A stretch of 64,000 bases of DNA from Paralithodes platypus (taxonomy: Eukaryota > Arthropoda > Malacostraca > Decapoda > Lithodidae), in assembly GCA_032716605.1 (NCBI GenBank), contig CM064509.1, forward strand, positions 38,164,924-38,228,923, given 5' to 3'. The first letter of the stretch is position 1. Each line of letters opens with the position of its first letter. The notes under the pieces were generated by a model. It was given only the letters and a program-made list of their open reading frames with translations, had not been told where the DNA came from and did not search any database. Made by a program: the position numbers and the translations under genes. Below, piece after piece: positions 40,824 through 51,269 of this stretch.

Positions 40824-41278
40824 CAGTTCCCTGCAAAAGTCCCTGAACACTCAGCCTAGGATACCCCTTTAATATTCCGCACAAAAAGGGCATGGTTCGC
40901 GGTTACTTTAAGGGTAATTTTATTAAACCATGGTAAGAGCTTTCCCTACGACCTTTTCCGACTAGATTGACCCCTATACAGATAAGCGATAAGGGTCAAT
41001 CTGGTTGGGAAAGGTCATAGGGAAAGCTCTTACCATGGTTTAATAAAATGGCCCTAATAATAAGCATGTTACTTATTTCTCACAAGTGCCAATTTTTCCG
41101 CAGAATTCACTGGCGCTCGAAAACCAAAAGACCATATACTTTCGCTCACTAGGTAATAAGTAGCGTGGGCAAAAGGGGACGGTCATAAAGTAACCACGAA
41201 CCAAGCCCCTTTTGCGCGGAATATTATAGGGGTTTCCTTGGCCGAGTGTTCAGGGATTTTTGCAACTGCTTTTAAAGG
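40824..41278. mobile_element. TIR element with internal hairpin, about 455 bp
   Basis: Outer ends GCAAAAGTCCCTGAACACTC and GAGTGTTCAGGGATTTTTGC are inverted repeats. Inside, TTTATTAAACCATGGTAAGA (about 40920) pairs with TCTTACCATGGTTTAATAAA (about 41045) over some 60 bp. One foldback is nested in another. Confidence 0.85.
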
Positions 41279-41605
41279 CGATATTTTTAAACCTTAATCC
41301 GAATTCCACTACAGTATAGCACACGTCATAGGCTACCTGTAGACCACGGTCATGTAGGTGATATGAATTAAGTTAATCATTGGGTTTGGGTGGTAAGTGG
41401 ATTAATATTTTTGTCTGGTATAATAATATAAATCTTTCTCTGGTGAAACACTGAAGTAGCTATTCAAATTAAACAATATTATAATGTAAAACTTGGCTGC
41501 TTGTGTGGGGTTAGCGTGCCTTGTCATTTTTGGCATTTGGCTTGTTAACTTGTGGTCTAGGCTAAGGGATCGTGGGCATTAGTAGCTTTCATAATATTAG
41601 TCATA

Positions 41606-41810
41606 GACTACAGTAGATCTGAACTGGACACGAAAATGGAACTTTGCAGTAAGGGACCCAAAATCGGAGAATGGACCCCCAAGTTCGAACCTCGATACTG
41701 CGAAAATATCACATTTTCGCGGTTTCGAGGTTTGAACTTGGGGGTTTGTTCTCCAATTTTGGCAAAGATCCATTTTTGTGTCCCAGATCTACTGTAGTCT
41801 ATGTATTAGT
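41606..41810. mobile_element. palindromic MITE (M1), 205 bp
   Basis: It opens CATAGACTACAGTAGATCTG and closes CAGATCTACTGTAGTCTATG. The centre TATCACATTTTCGC is the same as at 10108. Confidence 0.85.
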
Positions 41811-42004
41811 TGTTTCTCGGGGATAATGGCTCGTTAAGTTACATCATCTGAAGAGGGTATGGTTTGTCGTAAAGTTATGAATACAGACAATTCAGCAATA
41901 ACAGCTTATGGTGATGTTGATAACCAAGGAGCACTGCTTGCTTAACTCACCATCATTTATAGGCAATGTAAATACTGGTACAGCCAGATTCAATAGTGGA
42001 CGCA

Positions 42005-42250
42005 AAACCTTGATTAAAATGTAAAACTTGCAAACTAAACAAACCAAAACTGGGACAATACAAGATAAAGGTAAAATAACTTATCAAAATCGCTAACAAA
42101 CTATTAAATTATTATGTAAAACTTGCAAAATATACAAACCAAAACAGAAACGACACAATATAAAGACAAAAGAACTTCTCAAAATAACTGGAAATAACGC
42201 TTTAGTCAAATATAATTTTGAAATAACAGAATTGAGAGAAAAATATAAAA
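42005..42250. repeat. R1 repeat, two partial copies
   Basis: AATGTAAAACTTGCAAACTA and TATGTAAAACTTGCAAAATA lie about 100 bp apart, each followed by AAACCAAAAC and the CAAAATCGC/CAAAATAAC part. Confidence 0.7.
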
Positions 42251-42299
42251 TTACGCTACCATGATAGGTAGCGAGTAACATTGTAACACTCTTGCGTTA

Positions 42300-42435
42300 T
42301 TACAAAACTGCCTTGATAGTGTAATGCATAGTGCGCGGAATTTCGGTAGGAGTATCCTAGGTTCGAGTCCTTGGAGTGCCACATGTATATGTTCATTTCA
42401 TTAATTGAGTTTAGAAGTAAAGTTGGTTTGTGAAA
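42300..42435 (+). mobile_element. tRNA-derived SINE (S2)
   Basis: ATAGTGTAATGCATAGTGCG head, GGTTCGAGTCC box B, then GAGTGCCACATGTATATGTT tail. Confidence 0.7.
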
Positions 42436-42891
42436 AAATATGAAATATAGAAATGCAAACTTGTTCATATAGGTAATTGTGAGCTATTGAATCTGTGTGT
42501 ACATGCCTGGAAACTGAGAGAATACAACCTGCTGGTAGTCTGCAATATGGCGTCTACAAAAACCGAGTTGTTGGAACTCTGGATGCCTCGATTCTCCATC
42601 ACGCCTCACCCGCCTCATACACATACTTCGCATCTTCAGGATTCCTATATTTTGTTTGACTTTAGTTTAATTTTATTATTTCAAGTGTCGTGCTTCACAT
42701 TTGACTCAAGCCTGACTGTGTTGTCATGTCACATTGGTCTCACTCTCATCACTGCAAGATAACCTAACCTAACACTGTCTTGTACATATAGAATAACTAT
42801 AATCTGCATTATGCACTAGAGACAATAAGGTTATTATTATGTTACAGTATATAATTATCAGTTGTGGTACCATGTATCCCGAGAGCATACC

Positions 42892-43032
42892 GGTACCTAT
42901 GTCTTGATAGCGTAATGCATAAATGCGCGGAATTTCGGTGTGAGTATCATAGGTTCGAGTCTTTGGAGTGACACATGTATTTGTTGATTTCATTAATTGA
43001 GTTTAGAAGTAAAGTTGGTTGGTGAAAAAATA
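42892..43032 (+). mobile_element. tRNA-derived SINE (S2)
   Basis: ATAGCGTAATGCATAAATGC head, GGTTCGAGTC box B, GACACATGTATTTGTTGATT tail. Confidence 0.7.
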
Positions 43033-43058
43033 TGAATAAGGGTGTGAACTTTCATCAT

Positions 43059-43344
43059 TACAGTCAGGACCCCCAATACGCGAGTTTATGGGTGACACAC
43101 TACCTCGCGTATTAGGAATCGGCGTTTTCGGAAGGCACTTCCTGGGCCTCCCTCACTCTATTAAGTGCCATGCGTCTCGCTAAAATTAGGCCGCACTCGC
43201 TTAATATGAGTGAATGGCGGATTTGGCCACTTCTTCGCTCTCAATTCACGTATTAGTTGTATCCCTCACGTATTCAAAGCTTTTGGATATTTTCGACCCC
43301 CCCTCGCATATTAGAGAATTCGCATATTGGGCGACCTGACTGTA
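43059..43344. mobile_element. pogo-like MITE (family T2), 286 bp
   Basis: It starts TACAGTCAGGACCCCCAATA and ends TTGGGCGACCTGACTGTA. The interior repeats CGTATTAG/ACGTATT words. Confidence 0.75.
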
Positions 43345-43705
43345 TTACAACCCATGAAGTGCTAGAACATGGGAAAAATATAAGGCCAAGTTGAGGGAGG
43401 GTGAGTGAGTGGGGTATAAAGGGGGGAAGGAGCGGAGGATGTGGTATGGAGAGATGCCATTACTTTCTACATCTTACCCAAATTTGAGACTTATCCCGGC
43501 ACTGGCACCGTATTTGAAGGGTTGTTTTCACACCTGTTTAACTACCATACCTTCTGGAACGAAGGTCATAGTTCCTTGGTTAAATTATCAATTGAAATGT
43601 AACAGTGTATTAGTTATAGAAGTAATGAAAAGAGTCAATGTGGTCAGATAGCTTGGAAAACTTAACGCTATAACTTGTTTTCTGATATGCATACATTCAT
43701 GCACA

Positions 43706-44158
43706 AATTTAAAGACCGAGTGCTCCACACCAAGTGCGGTTCTGGTCTCGCGTCCTAATGGCGGCGTTCCAGGCAACCGTGTTAACCCTTTCCCTGCGGG
43801 AGACGTTCCCGAACGCCATGGCCATTTACATCAATTTGCAGGCTCTTAAAGCCTGTAGAATCTAATGTGAGGGAACGGGAGCGCTGCGGGTGTACCCCGC
43901 GAGCTACGAAGCTCGTGTTGGTGTCATTTTGAAGCTATTTTCTTCTAGTTTTCGACTGAATACATTTAATTTAATTCAAACACTTGCCTAATCAATCAAG
44001 AGTGCCTGAATGAGCCCTAATATGGCAGAAATAGGCGGAAATATGCCCACAGCGTAAGTGTTAAGAGCTGCCTCACTTGTCAGGTTCTTTGATTTAAGGT
44101 CAGACTGCAAAGTCCGATCACACGTCTTTCTTGGTCCGCCCCTTGGTGCAGCTCCAGC
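43706..44158 (-). pseudogene. LINE RT C-terminal fragment (L4) split by a TTAA MITE
   Basis: The - strand parts 44158-44065 and 43781-43706 together correspond to 63385-63540. The first part reads GAAPRGGPRKTCDRTLQSDL. The break lies exactly at GTTAAGAGC, where a P4 element (43782-44064) has inserted. Confidence 0.75.
43782..44064. mobile_element. TTAA-flanked MITE (piggyBac-like, P4)
   Basis: It starts TTAACCCTTTCCCTGCGGGA and ends CACAGCGTAAGTGTTAA. The empty version of this site is at 63431-63436 (CCTGTTAAGAGC), which proves that TTAA is the duplicated target. Confidence 0.9.
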
Positions 44159-44164
44159 ATAGAT

Positions 44165-44957
44165 CTACTGAACTTTAGGGACAATGTACAGGTAATTTCA
44201 GGCAGTGTGCAAAAAAATGAGTGGAAGCTGCCTATACTGCTGTTTGCAGATGATACAGTTCTGATGAGCGATAATGAATGGGAGTTGCAGGGTTTGGTAG
44301 ATGAGTTTGGAACAGTGTGTGAAAAACGGAATTTGAAGGTAAATGCGGGGAAGAGCAAGGTTATGGTCTTCGAAAGGGGTGAAGTCACAGAGTGTGAGGT
44401 GAAGTTGAACGGCCAGGCTATGGAGATCGTAAACTCTGGGCAGTCTGTTGAGTAAAGATCGGACTATGGATGAGGAAATGCGGGAAACAGGGGAAGAGGG
44501 TTGTAGGAACGTTGAAAGCAGTAACAAGAAATAGGGTGGTCAGTATGGAAGTGAAGAAGTCCTTGCATGACAGTGTGGTAATCCCGACACTAACTTACGG
44601 AAGCGAAGCATGGACGTTCTGGAAGAGACTCGGACCAAGAGTGAGAGCGGTGGGAATGAGTTACTTGAGAAGTGCGTGCGGAGTTTACATGGAGGGATAG
44701 ACAGACTAATGAGGAAGTAAGAAGGAGGTGTGGTGTGGAGGTAGATGTGCTGGAAAGTGTGAAAAGGAACAACTTGAGATGGTTCGGCCTTATGGAACGT
44801 ATGGAAAGCGAGAGATTGACTAAGAGGGTGTACGAGAGCGAGGTGGAAGGATGTGAGGAAGTATATGAATGAAGGCGGTGCTGGTTGGGAGGGGCGGTTC
44901 ATTCGTGGCCACAACCCCTTCGGGGATCACGGCGTCAGGCAATAGATAGATAGATAG
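44165..44957 (+). pseudogene. 5'-truncated LINE: RT palm motif, ORF2 C-terminus, (GATA)n tail
   Basis: Three consecutive frames carry LINE ORF2 sequence. The first has LPILLFADDTVLMSDNEWEL, the FADD active-site motif of reverse transcriptase. Next comes IPTLTYGSEAWTFWKRL. The third has NNLRWFGLMERMESERLTKR with VYESEVEG. Frame shifts near 44455 and 44700 break the ORF, so it is dead. The 3' end GGGATCACGGCGTCAGGCAA runs into ATAGATAGATAG and an A16 run. It is the best-preserved LINE in the window. Confidence 0.85.
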
Positions 44958-45187
44958 AAAAAAAAAAAAAAAATGTAATTATCAAAATTACTGTAAGAGA
45001 TACGGTTTCTGTTAGCTGGTATTCACACAAGTATTTTATTTAGATAAATATTGTATATATTTGGGGGGTTATTTGCGTTAATAAGAACCATGTTAAAAAT
45101 ATTATCTGTGAAGGTTTCTTTTTTGTACAAAGTGGTTGGTTTAATTATTTCAATACTAATAGTTATATGATTGGTGTTGCAAGTTAA

Positions 45188-45393
45188 CGATAGGTAGCGC
45201 CAGCGAACTTGACAACAATCTTAACCCCTTAACTTCTTATAAGTCGAATTGAATGAATGCAATCAGGCTGACCTTTCTATCATTCGGGAAAAGTCCACCA
45301 GGTGTGGATATTTACAGCCAGTTTGCTCTAGGCCCTTTTGAGTTACAGAGAGGTCAGGGATCAAGATTAAAGTTCGTTGGCGCTACCATTACC
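45188..45393. mobile_element. foldback MITE (M2)
   Basis: It starts TAGGTAGCGCCAGCGAACTT and ends AAGTTCGTTGGCGCTACCA. Confidence 0.75.
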
Positions 45394-45519
45394 AGTACCA
45401 AATTGTACAACATTACATCGGACTTACTTTTCCCGGGTTAACGCGCTATAACAGTATGAGAGAGGTAAAGGGAAGAGAGTAATACGGTGGGTGATATTAA
45501 CATTACTTATATCTGACAT

Positions 45520-45930
45520 CATAAGGGTACCAACGGAGTCATTAGGGGAGCTTTTCAATTTCCTCCCTAGACCACCATCAAGATTAAAATTACACCCCCT
45601 AGAACCCCTTCCAAGAGAAATTTGTACATTTTTCGGTAGCAAAATGTCCTGGCCAAGGCAAAACATTTCCTGGCCAAAGGCCGGTTCCTCTTAAATAGCA
45701 GGCGTGCTATCGCTCGCCAGGAAAAAAATCGACACCTAAATGACACGAAAGGTCTTAAAATTGACAGAACTGGGGCGGAAGTTCCTCAAATCGCCAAACT
45801 AATAGGGTAAACGTCTGAAAATCTCAAAAGCAATGGGGCTAAACATGAGGGAGAAAGGGGGTCCAGGAAAAAAAAAAGCTCCAGTGGAAATCTCCCCATA
45901 TTAATCTTGTGACGATGAGGGTCTGACAAT
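45520..45930. repeat. dispersed repeat R3
   Basis: CGCTCGCCAGGAAAAAAATC, GACACCTAAATGACACGAAA and AGGTCTTAAAATTGACA recur at 50350, 50640, 51060 and 51575. Composition is low in repeats otherwise; the family is unknown. Confidence 0.6.
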
Positions 45931-46024
45931 GCAGGTCCGTCAGTCTCTCGCTCCGGGAACAACACCTCGGCTTCTCTCATGGTGGACTCTTTACAAATTG
46001 GCTTGGACTGTTTAGAAGTGTATA

Positions 46025-46142
46025 TACAGGTCTCCCTCGAATTACGAATGGGTTACGTTCCTGAAAAAGAAATATTGCACTGTATAGCAAACCCTAAAAT
46101 TACTGGCGTAAATGGGATGCGTTCTCGGACCAGCCAAAACAC
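46025..46142. mobile_element. partial pogo-like MITE (T1)
   Basis: TACAGGTCTCCCTCGAATTA start; the right third is missing. Confidence 0.65.
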
Positions 46143-46273
46143 AAAGTTAATTGGTGGGTTGGTGAAAAAATATGTATAAAAGCCGTCGCTTGTAAATGTT
46201 GGTTGGAGCCATGAGAGATGTAAGGTGCGGGGTTACCTGGAGCGAGGCGTCCCGGTAGACACACAAACACACA

Positions 46274-46636
46274 TACAGTAAACCCCCGCCCTTTCGGACT
46301 CCGCCCATTCGGAATTCAAAGACTTTCGGACGAGCATTTCAATTCGGACTCATGGTTCAGCCTTTCGGATTTGTCCGAAAGGCTGAGAAAATGCCTCCGT
46401 CCTTTTCGGACTACATTTAACTTCGGACTCCTGTTTCAGCCTTTCGGATTTGTCCGAAAGGCTGGGCAAAATTAAATCGCATTCGGACCAAAGAGCCGAG
46501 TTTCGGATTTGTATGGTTAGGTGAATGTGTATTCGGACTTATAAACTTCTGAAGTTCGAACTCTGCCCTTGGGGACTTTTGAGACTTTCGGACAGGAGTC
46601 TCTCCCGATTAGTCCGAAAGGGCGGGGTTTACTGTA
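46274..46636. mobile_element. pogo-like MITE (family T3), 363 bp
   Basis: It starts TACAGTAAACCCCCGCCCTT and ends AAGGGCGGGGTTTACTGTA. The interior repeats the palindrome CCTTTCGGATTTGTCCGAAAGG twice (46371-46440 region), so small hairpins lie inside the large one. Confidence 0.85.
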
Positions 46637-46675
46637 CTAGGCGGTGGGCGGGATTGCATGACCATAAATAACACC

Positions 46676-46817
46676 TCGTTCTTAACATTAATCATCAATT
46701 ACAAACCCCAATGTACTTGAACAAACTAATGAAAGCATATGGTCCTCCCGGGATTCGAACTCGGGACACCACATCCAGAACACAAGTATCTAAACCATTA
46801 CACCACCAACACAGCTG
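46676..46817 (-). mobile_element. tRNA-derived SINE (S3)
   Basis: On - it has GTGGTGTAATGGTTTAGATA, GAGTTCGAATCCCGGGAGGA, and the CATATGCTTTCATTAGTTTG tail. Box B is intact here. Confidence 0.8.
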
Positions 46818-46832
46818 GTTTTTGTCCCACAG

Positions 46833-46862
46833 GATACGGCAGGCTTGATTACTCAGGATAAC
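46833..46862 (+). CDS. candidate 30-nt microexon downstream of the palmitoyltransferase
   Basis: Acceptor GGTTTTTGTCCCACAG and donor GTGAGT bracket 30 nt that read DTAGLITQDN in phase 0. This is the phase left by exon 36098-36248. The sequence is not shared with repeats here, although a SINE ends 15 bp upstream. Chance matches to splice sites are common, so this is a weak call. Confidence 0.3.
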
Positions 46863-46974
46863 GTGAGTACTGTGCATGTTGCGCGGCCACATGTGCATGA
46901 TGGGTGTAGCCTAGACTCTGTGTTTTTCCAGCTGATGGTAAATTGCTATCTCACCATTCTGATTACTACGCTAT

Positions 46975-47170
46975 TATATTGTAAAACTTGCAAAATAAAC
47001 AAACCAAAACTGGGACGACTCAAGATAAACGCAAAGGAACTAATCAAAATCACTATGTGGCAATAACTCTTAATAAAATATAATTTTAAATAAAATTTTA
47101 AATAAAAGAACATAATCCACCACATAGAGTGTACATCACTACACGAGCAAGTTAATCTGGTTCCACGATT
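46975..47170 (+). repeat. R1 repeat
   Basis: TGTAAAACTTGCAAAATAAA, CACTATGTGGCAATAACTC, and CACCACATAGAGTGTACATC. Confidence 0.75.
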
Positions 47171-47373
47171 TTGTTGCTATTTGTGAAAACTTGGCAATTA
47201 TATGATGCACAGACATAGCAGTAGCATATTTTTCCAATAAGAATCAAGAAATCGGATGCTAAAGGATTCAATTTGCGATCAGCTGGGAAAAAACGGAGTA
47301 TAGTTAGTGTAGCCAGAGCAGCGGCAGCAGCAGCATGGTCGTTGTGTAGTGCAGTGGTACCTCTCTTTACCTA

Positions 47374-47852
47374 ACAGGGTGTTAAACGATAGCAAAGGCC
47401 GGGATTTTTAGTCTGTATTATTGTATATTATAATGTAAAACTTGCAAAATAAACAAACCAAAACTGGGACGACACAAGATAAACACAAAGGAACTACAGT
47501 AATCAAAATCGCTGATGTGGAAATAACGCTTAATAAAATAAAATTTGAAATAAAAGAACACCATTATTTTTAGTCATTATAATGGTACTGTATATGCAAA
47601 GACCATCATTTTTAGTCTTTTTATTGCTTATGCAAAGATAAAATTATGGTCTATAGTTTGAATTCTGTCTTTGGAAGTCAATTTTTAGTCTTTATTATAT
47701 AGAATTATGGTCAATAGTTTGAATTCTGTCTTGAGAAGTGATAAAATGGCCAAAACAAGGCTATTTCGTGTTAATTTTCTTGTATTCCTTCTCATATTCG
47801 TTCAAGGTTTCAAACTAAATGGTTTCGGTTTAACACCCTAATTTACTAGGAC
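47374..47852. mobile_element. N1 MITE with nested R1 and internal duplication
   Basis: Its ends are CAGGGTGTTAAACGATAGC and GGTTTAACACCCT. An R1 copy occupies about 47428-47565. The TTTTTAGTCTTTATT and TTTGAATTCTGTCTTG parts are duplicated. Confidence 0.7.
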
Positions 47853-48011
47853 ACAATAATCTCGCCACCGAGTCAACTGCGGAGGTTCTTGATTGAGACG
47901 GAACAACGGATCTCTTTGCTTCTCCTAAAATTATATGTCGGGTTATGTTCTGAAGCATTCTATAAATACGCTGGTACTATAAATCATATGACAACCTAAA
48001 TAAACTGGTAT

Positions 48012-48050
48012 TATAATGTAAAACTTGCAAAATAAACAAACCAAAATAAG
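48012..48050. repeat. short R1 fragment
   Basis: TAATGTAAAACTTGCAAAAT-AAACAAACCAAAA only. Confidence 0.7.
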
Positions 48051-48121
48051 TACAGTATAATTAAATCACACTAAAATCCTCTTTCGGAAAACGGTGATCC
48101 AGAAACCCAAGGCTTCTGAAC

Positions 48122-48342
48122 TATAGGTACCGCCAACGAACTTGACAATAATCTTGATCCCTGACCTCTCTGTTACTCAAAAGGGCCTAGAGCAAACTGG
48201 CTGTAAATATCCACACCTATTTCCTGGTGTACAGTACTCTCCTAAATGACGTTTCGTCTGCCCGATTGCTGTCATTCCTTCGAGTTATAAGAAATTAAGG
48301 GGTCAAGATTATTGTCAAGTTCGCTGGTACTACCTATGACTA
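48122..48342. mobile_element. foldback MITE (M2)
   Basis: It starts ATAGGTACCGCCAACGAACT and ends AGTTCGCTGGTACTACCTAT. Confidence 0.75.
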
Positions 48343-48496
48343 TCTTGACTGTACCTTACCTCTCGTTGATGGATAATACTTGAAGAATGAAGGTAAATGT
48401 CTAAACAAAGGTATTCAGTGCGGAACATTTCATACGTCTGGACTGGATCTCCCCCATGAAAGAAAGGTTTTATTGATCAGCTGATTCTTAAGGTCA

Positions 48497-48713
48497 GCTA
48501 TACTCCGTTTCATATAAGTAGGCCACAACTCTTGAACATTAGCCTCTATAACTCGCAAACGACTCGAGTAATTGGGCTAATATTTCTAACATTTGGGAAA
48601 GGTCAGCCAGGGAATAGGTGTGGACATTTACAGCCCATTGCTCTAGCCCTTTTTGAGTTACAGAAGTTAGGAGTCACGATCTCTGACCAACCTTTACTGA
48701 ACGGACTATAGCA
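48497..48713. mobile_element. foldback MITE (M3 subfamily)
   Basis: The interior AATATTTCTAACATTTGGGA and GCCAGGGAATAGGTGTGGAC are M3. The right end is CTGAACGGACTATAG. Confidence 0.7.
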
Positions 48714-48757
48714 CTATGAATCAGGTCTGATCTTTAAATCAGCTGAATAATGATAGC

Positions 48758-48970
48758 TTAACCCCTTCAGCACCATGACGTAATTTTAACCTTAAATCTG
48801 GCTAACTATACTCGATTTTATGCAGTTTAAGAAGAACCTATGCTATTCGGAGGGTTATTTGAGATCGATTTTACCCCTTTGAGCCCTAGAGGTAGATCAT
48901 AAACTAAAGAAAATCATCTAATGGTAACCAGAATATGATAGGAATTACGTCATGGTGCTGATGGGGTTAA
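48758..48970. mobile_element. TTAA-flanked MITE (P5), 213 bp
   Basis: It starts TTAACCCCTTCAGCACCATG and ends CATGGTGCTGATGGGGTTAA. The terminal repeat is 28 bp with two mismatches. Confidence 0.88.
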
Positions 48971-49224
48971 GTAGCAGTTGTTATGAGGTAACTGATAACG
49001 GCTCACATAGAAAAAAATAGGAAAAAAAAAAGAAACTCGGCCTGGGAGGTTCCAAAAGAGGTATTACTGTAGTAGTAGCAGCTTCCTTGTGGACAGTGCA
49101 TGGCTACCTGCATGACCAGCTACCCATTGGTGTTTAGTTTAGTTACTGTTAATGCCTGTATTAGTAATCAGTGTATTTGTATCAGTATCTGTCTCCCTTA
49201 TTCCCCATCCCATCTCCCTTAGTT

Positions 49225-49515
49225 TGAGATCCCCTTCCTCCCTGTGGTGCAGCCCCTCGTCCCTCCCTGTGGTCTTCCCCTTCCACCCCTATCTTGGTCA
49301 CCCCCTTCTCCTTCCCTCCTCCCCCCTTCCCCCTCCCCCTCCCCCTCCCCCTCCCTCCCCCCCCCCCCCTTTTCCCTCCTCCCTACCTTGGTCTCCCCCT
49401 TTCCCCCCTCCCTACCTTCGTCTCCTCCCCCCCCCCCCCCCTCCCACACTTTCCCCCCCCCACCCCTATCTTGGTTTCCCCTCTCCCCCTCCCTCCCTCC
49501 CTCCCTCCCCTGGGT
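49225..49515. repeat. second homopyrimidine tract
   Basis: CCCTCC/CCTTCC-rich. Open frames on both strands are Pro/Ser or Gly/Glu low complexity. Confidence 0.9.
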
Positions 49516-49664
49516 TGGTATCCTTTTGGTCTGGTTTGGTCTTTGGTCTGGTTTGTGGTCTGGTGCTGTAGCCAAGACCGCTCTGGTGGTGTGTCTCACT
49601 GCGGTTCCCGGTGTTGTCGGCTGGGTTGGTCTCTCTCTCTCTCTTAGGCTGGTGTATTGGGTGT

Positions 49665-49975
49665 GTACTACTTGTAAACTATCTACTTTATTTGAATCAG
49701 TATTGTTGTGTTGTCCCTATTTGGGCTCTGTCTCGAGTCGGCCACCCAAAAAAAAAAAAGGAAAAGTGGGGATTGGGCCTAAGTAGATAGATTGATAGAT
49801 AGATAGACTTTTAAACTATCTATTTTATTTGAATCAGTATTGTTGTGTTGTCCCTATTCGGGCTCTGTCTCGAGTCGACCACCCCCAGAAAAATAGATAA
49901 AAGAAAAACAATTGGGGTATTCTCCTGAGTAGATAGATAGATAAATAGATAGATTAGGCTATTATCCACACTTTT
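49665..49975 (+). mobile_element. duplicated LINE 3' ends with (TAGA)n tails
   Basis: AACTATCTACTTTATTTGAA to GGCTCTGTCTCGAGTCGGCC and a TAGATAGAT tail occurs twice in direct order (49677-49806 and 49812-49955). A duplication of the whole 3' unit is more likely than two insertions. Confidence 0.75.
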
Positions 49976-49979
49976 GTTG

Positions 49980-50340
49980 AATCCGTATTGTTATCAGTTG
50001 TTAAATCGGTATTGTCTATTACTGCTAAGACGCCATAGTTGCAAAAGTTACGAGCAGATCTTTGATAGAGTATTTAGTTAGCCTCTCCTTTTACAAATCT
50101 TTAATATACGCTCCGACTGTATTGACGGTTGAAAATGTAGGAACGTAACAGCTGGTAGAGTAGATGAAGTCTCCCGCTAAACTTGCTAGAAGTTGTATTA
50201 TGAAATCTGTATACATATATATATATATATATATACCGGTATATATACAGTATATAAATATTTGTTTTTATAAATATTAGGGTAACTTCTAAAAATGTCA
50301 TAAATTCTAAGCTAAACTTCATTATAGCAAGATATTAGTT
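49980..50340. other. AT-rich with (TA)n microsatellite
   Basis: (AT)n at 50215-50236, otherwise nothing recognised. Confidence 0.5.
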
Positions 50341-50344
50341 AGCA

Positions 50345-50725
50345 CTTTATGCTCGCCAGGAAAATATTGACACCTGGATGGGGGTAAACGTCTTAAAACA
50401 GTAGGCTGAATGGGGCCGAATGGATACAAGCCAAAGAGAGGGAGAGAAAGCGAAAAAAATAGAGGTGGGTTCCCTTAAGGGGACAGTGGTTCATTTTGGG
50501 GCGTCTATTTATACAGTACTGTATATTAATTATTTTTTTTGTTTCGTCCCTAGACCTCCATCAAATTTAAAAATAACATCCCTTTTCGGTAGAAAATTGT
50601 CACGGCCATAGGACGTTTCCTCCACAGGCTCTTTATTGCTCGCCAGAAAAAACTGGACATCTAAAGGGCACGAAAGGTCTTAAATCGCTTGCCACAAAAA
50701 AAAAAAGGACACCTGAAGGGTGTAG
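50345..50725. repeat. R3 repeat fragments
   Basis: CTCGCCAGGAAAATATTGAC and GCTCGCCAGAAAAAACTGGA with GGGCACGAAAGGTCTTAAAT. Confidence 0.55.
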
Positions 50726-50739
50726 GGATGCGGCGACTC

Positions 50740-51075
50740 CACTGCCCGCCACTTTGGTGGTGCAATCAGCTTCTGTAGCAGTGGACCACTGGTTCCTATC
50801 TTCAGAACATTACTGTGCTTGGTATGCTTCCAGCCAGGGCCCCACTGGGGTAAATAAAATAGCAAAAGAGTGGTGGAACAGCCATCCTGGTGAGGGACTG
50901 CTCTGGGTGTGCTCCTTCAGTGTTCATGGTCATAATCCACTTAGTGAAAATGGCACTGTGGAGTGGGTCAGTCGGTGTATGTCTGGGAGCCTGGAGGCAG
51001 TTTCTGCCGTGGTCATCCCTTTTGGGGCGCTTCCCCTGGAAGCAGGGTGTCAGATTGATGATGATAACCTAAAGG
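50740..51075 (+). repeat. R2 repeat with 100-codon open frame
   Basis: The frame from 50754 reads VVQSASVAVDHWFLSSEHYC, later NGTVEWVSRCMSGSLEAVSA. The second half matches 31790-31915 with the frame conserved. It is probably a transposon-derived ORF fragment; no family was assigned. Confidence 0.5.
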
Positions 51076-51182
51076 GCACGAAAGGTCTTAATATTGACAA
51101 AGAAAGGGTGGTAAAGGTCGGGTATGTTTGCCTTAATGTTACAGATGGTGGCAGTTCCCTCTCCACACCACCCTGACCCCAG

Positions 51183-51269
51183 CAGCCGGTGGATACAAAC
51201 CACTGTGTAGCTCCTATAGTGCCTCCATCCACCACCTGTTACCACCACCTGTATACCTCCTCCTTACAG
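51183..51269 (+). CDS. candidate 87-nt exon, unit A of a triplicated segment
   Basis: Acceptor CACCCTGACCCCAG and donor GTGAGT enclose 87 nt, open in phase 0: QPVDTNHCVAPIVPPSTTCY then HHLYTSSLQ. The phase agrees with the end of exon 36248. Two degenerate copies with the same donor follow at about 51803 and 52491. The copy ending at 51802 has an in-frame TAG. It may be a true tail exon or a repeat with a chance frame. Confidence 0.3.

Noticed and set aside
49152..49786. Proline-rich frames of 100-180 codons
   Set aside because: They are the translation of the second homopyrimidine tract. Four overlapping frames are open.
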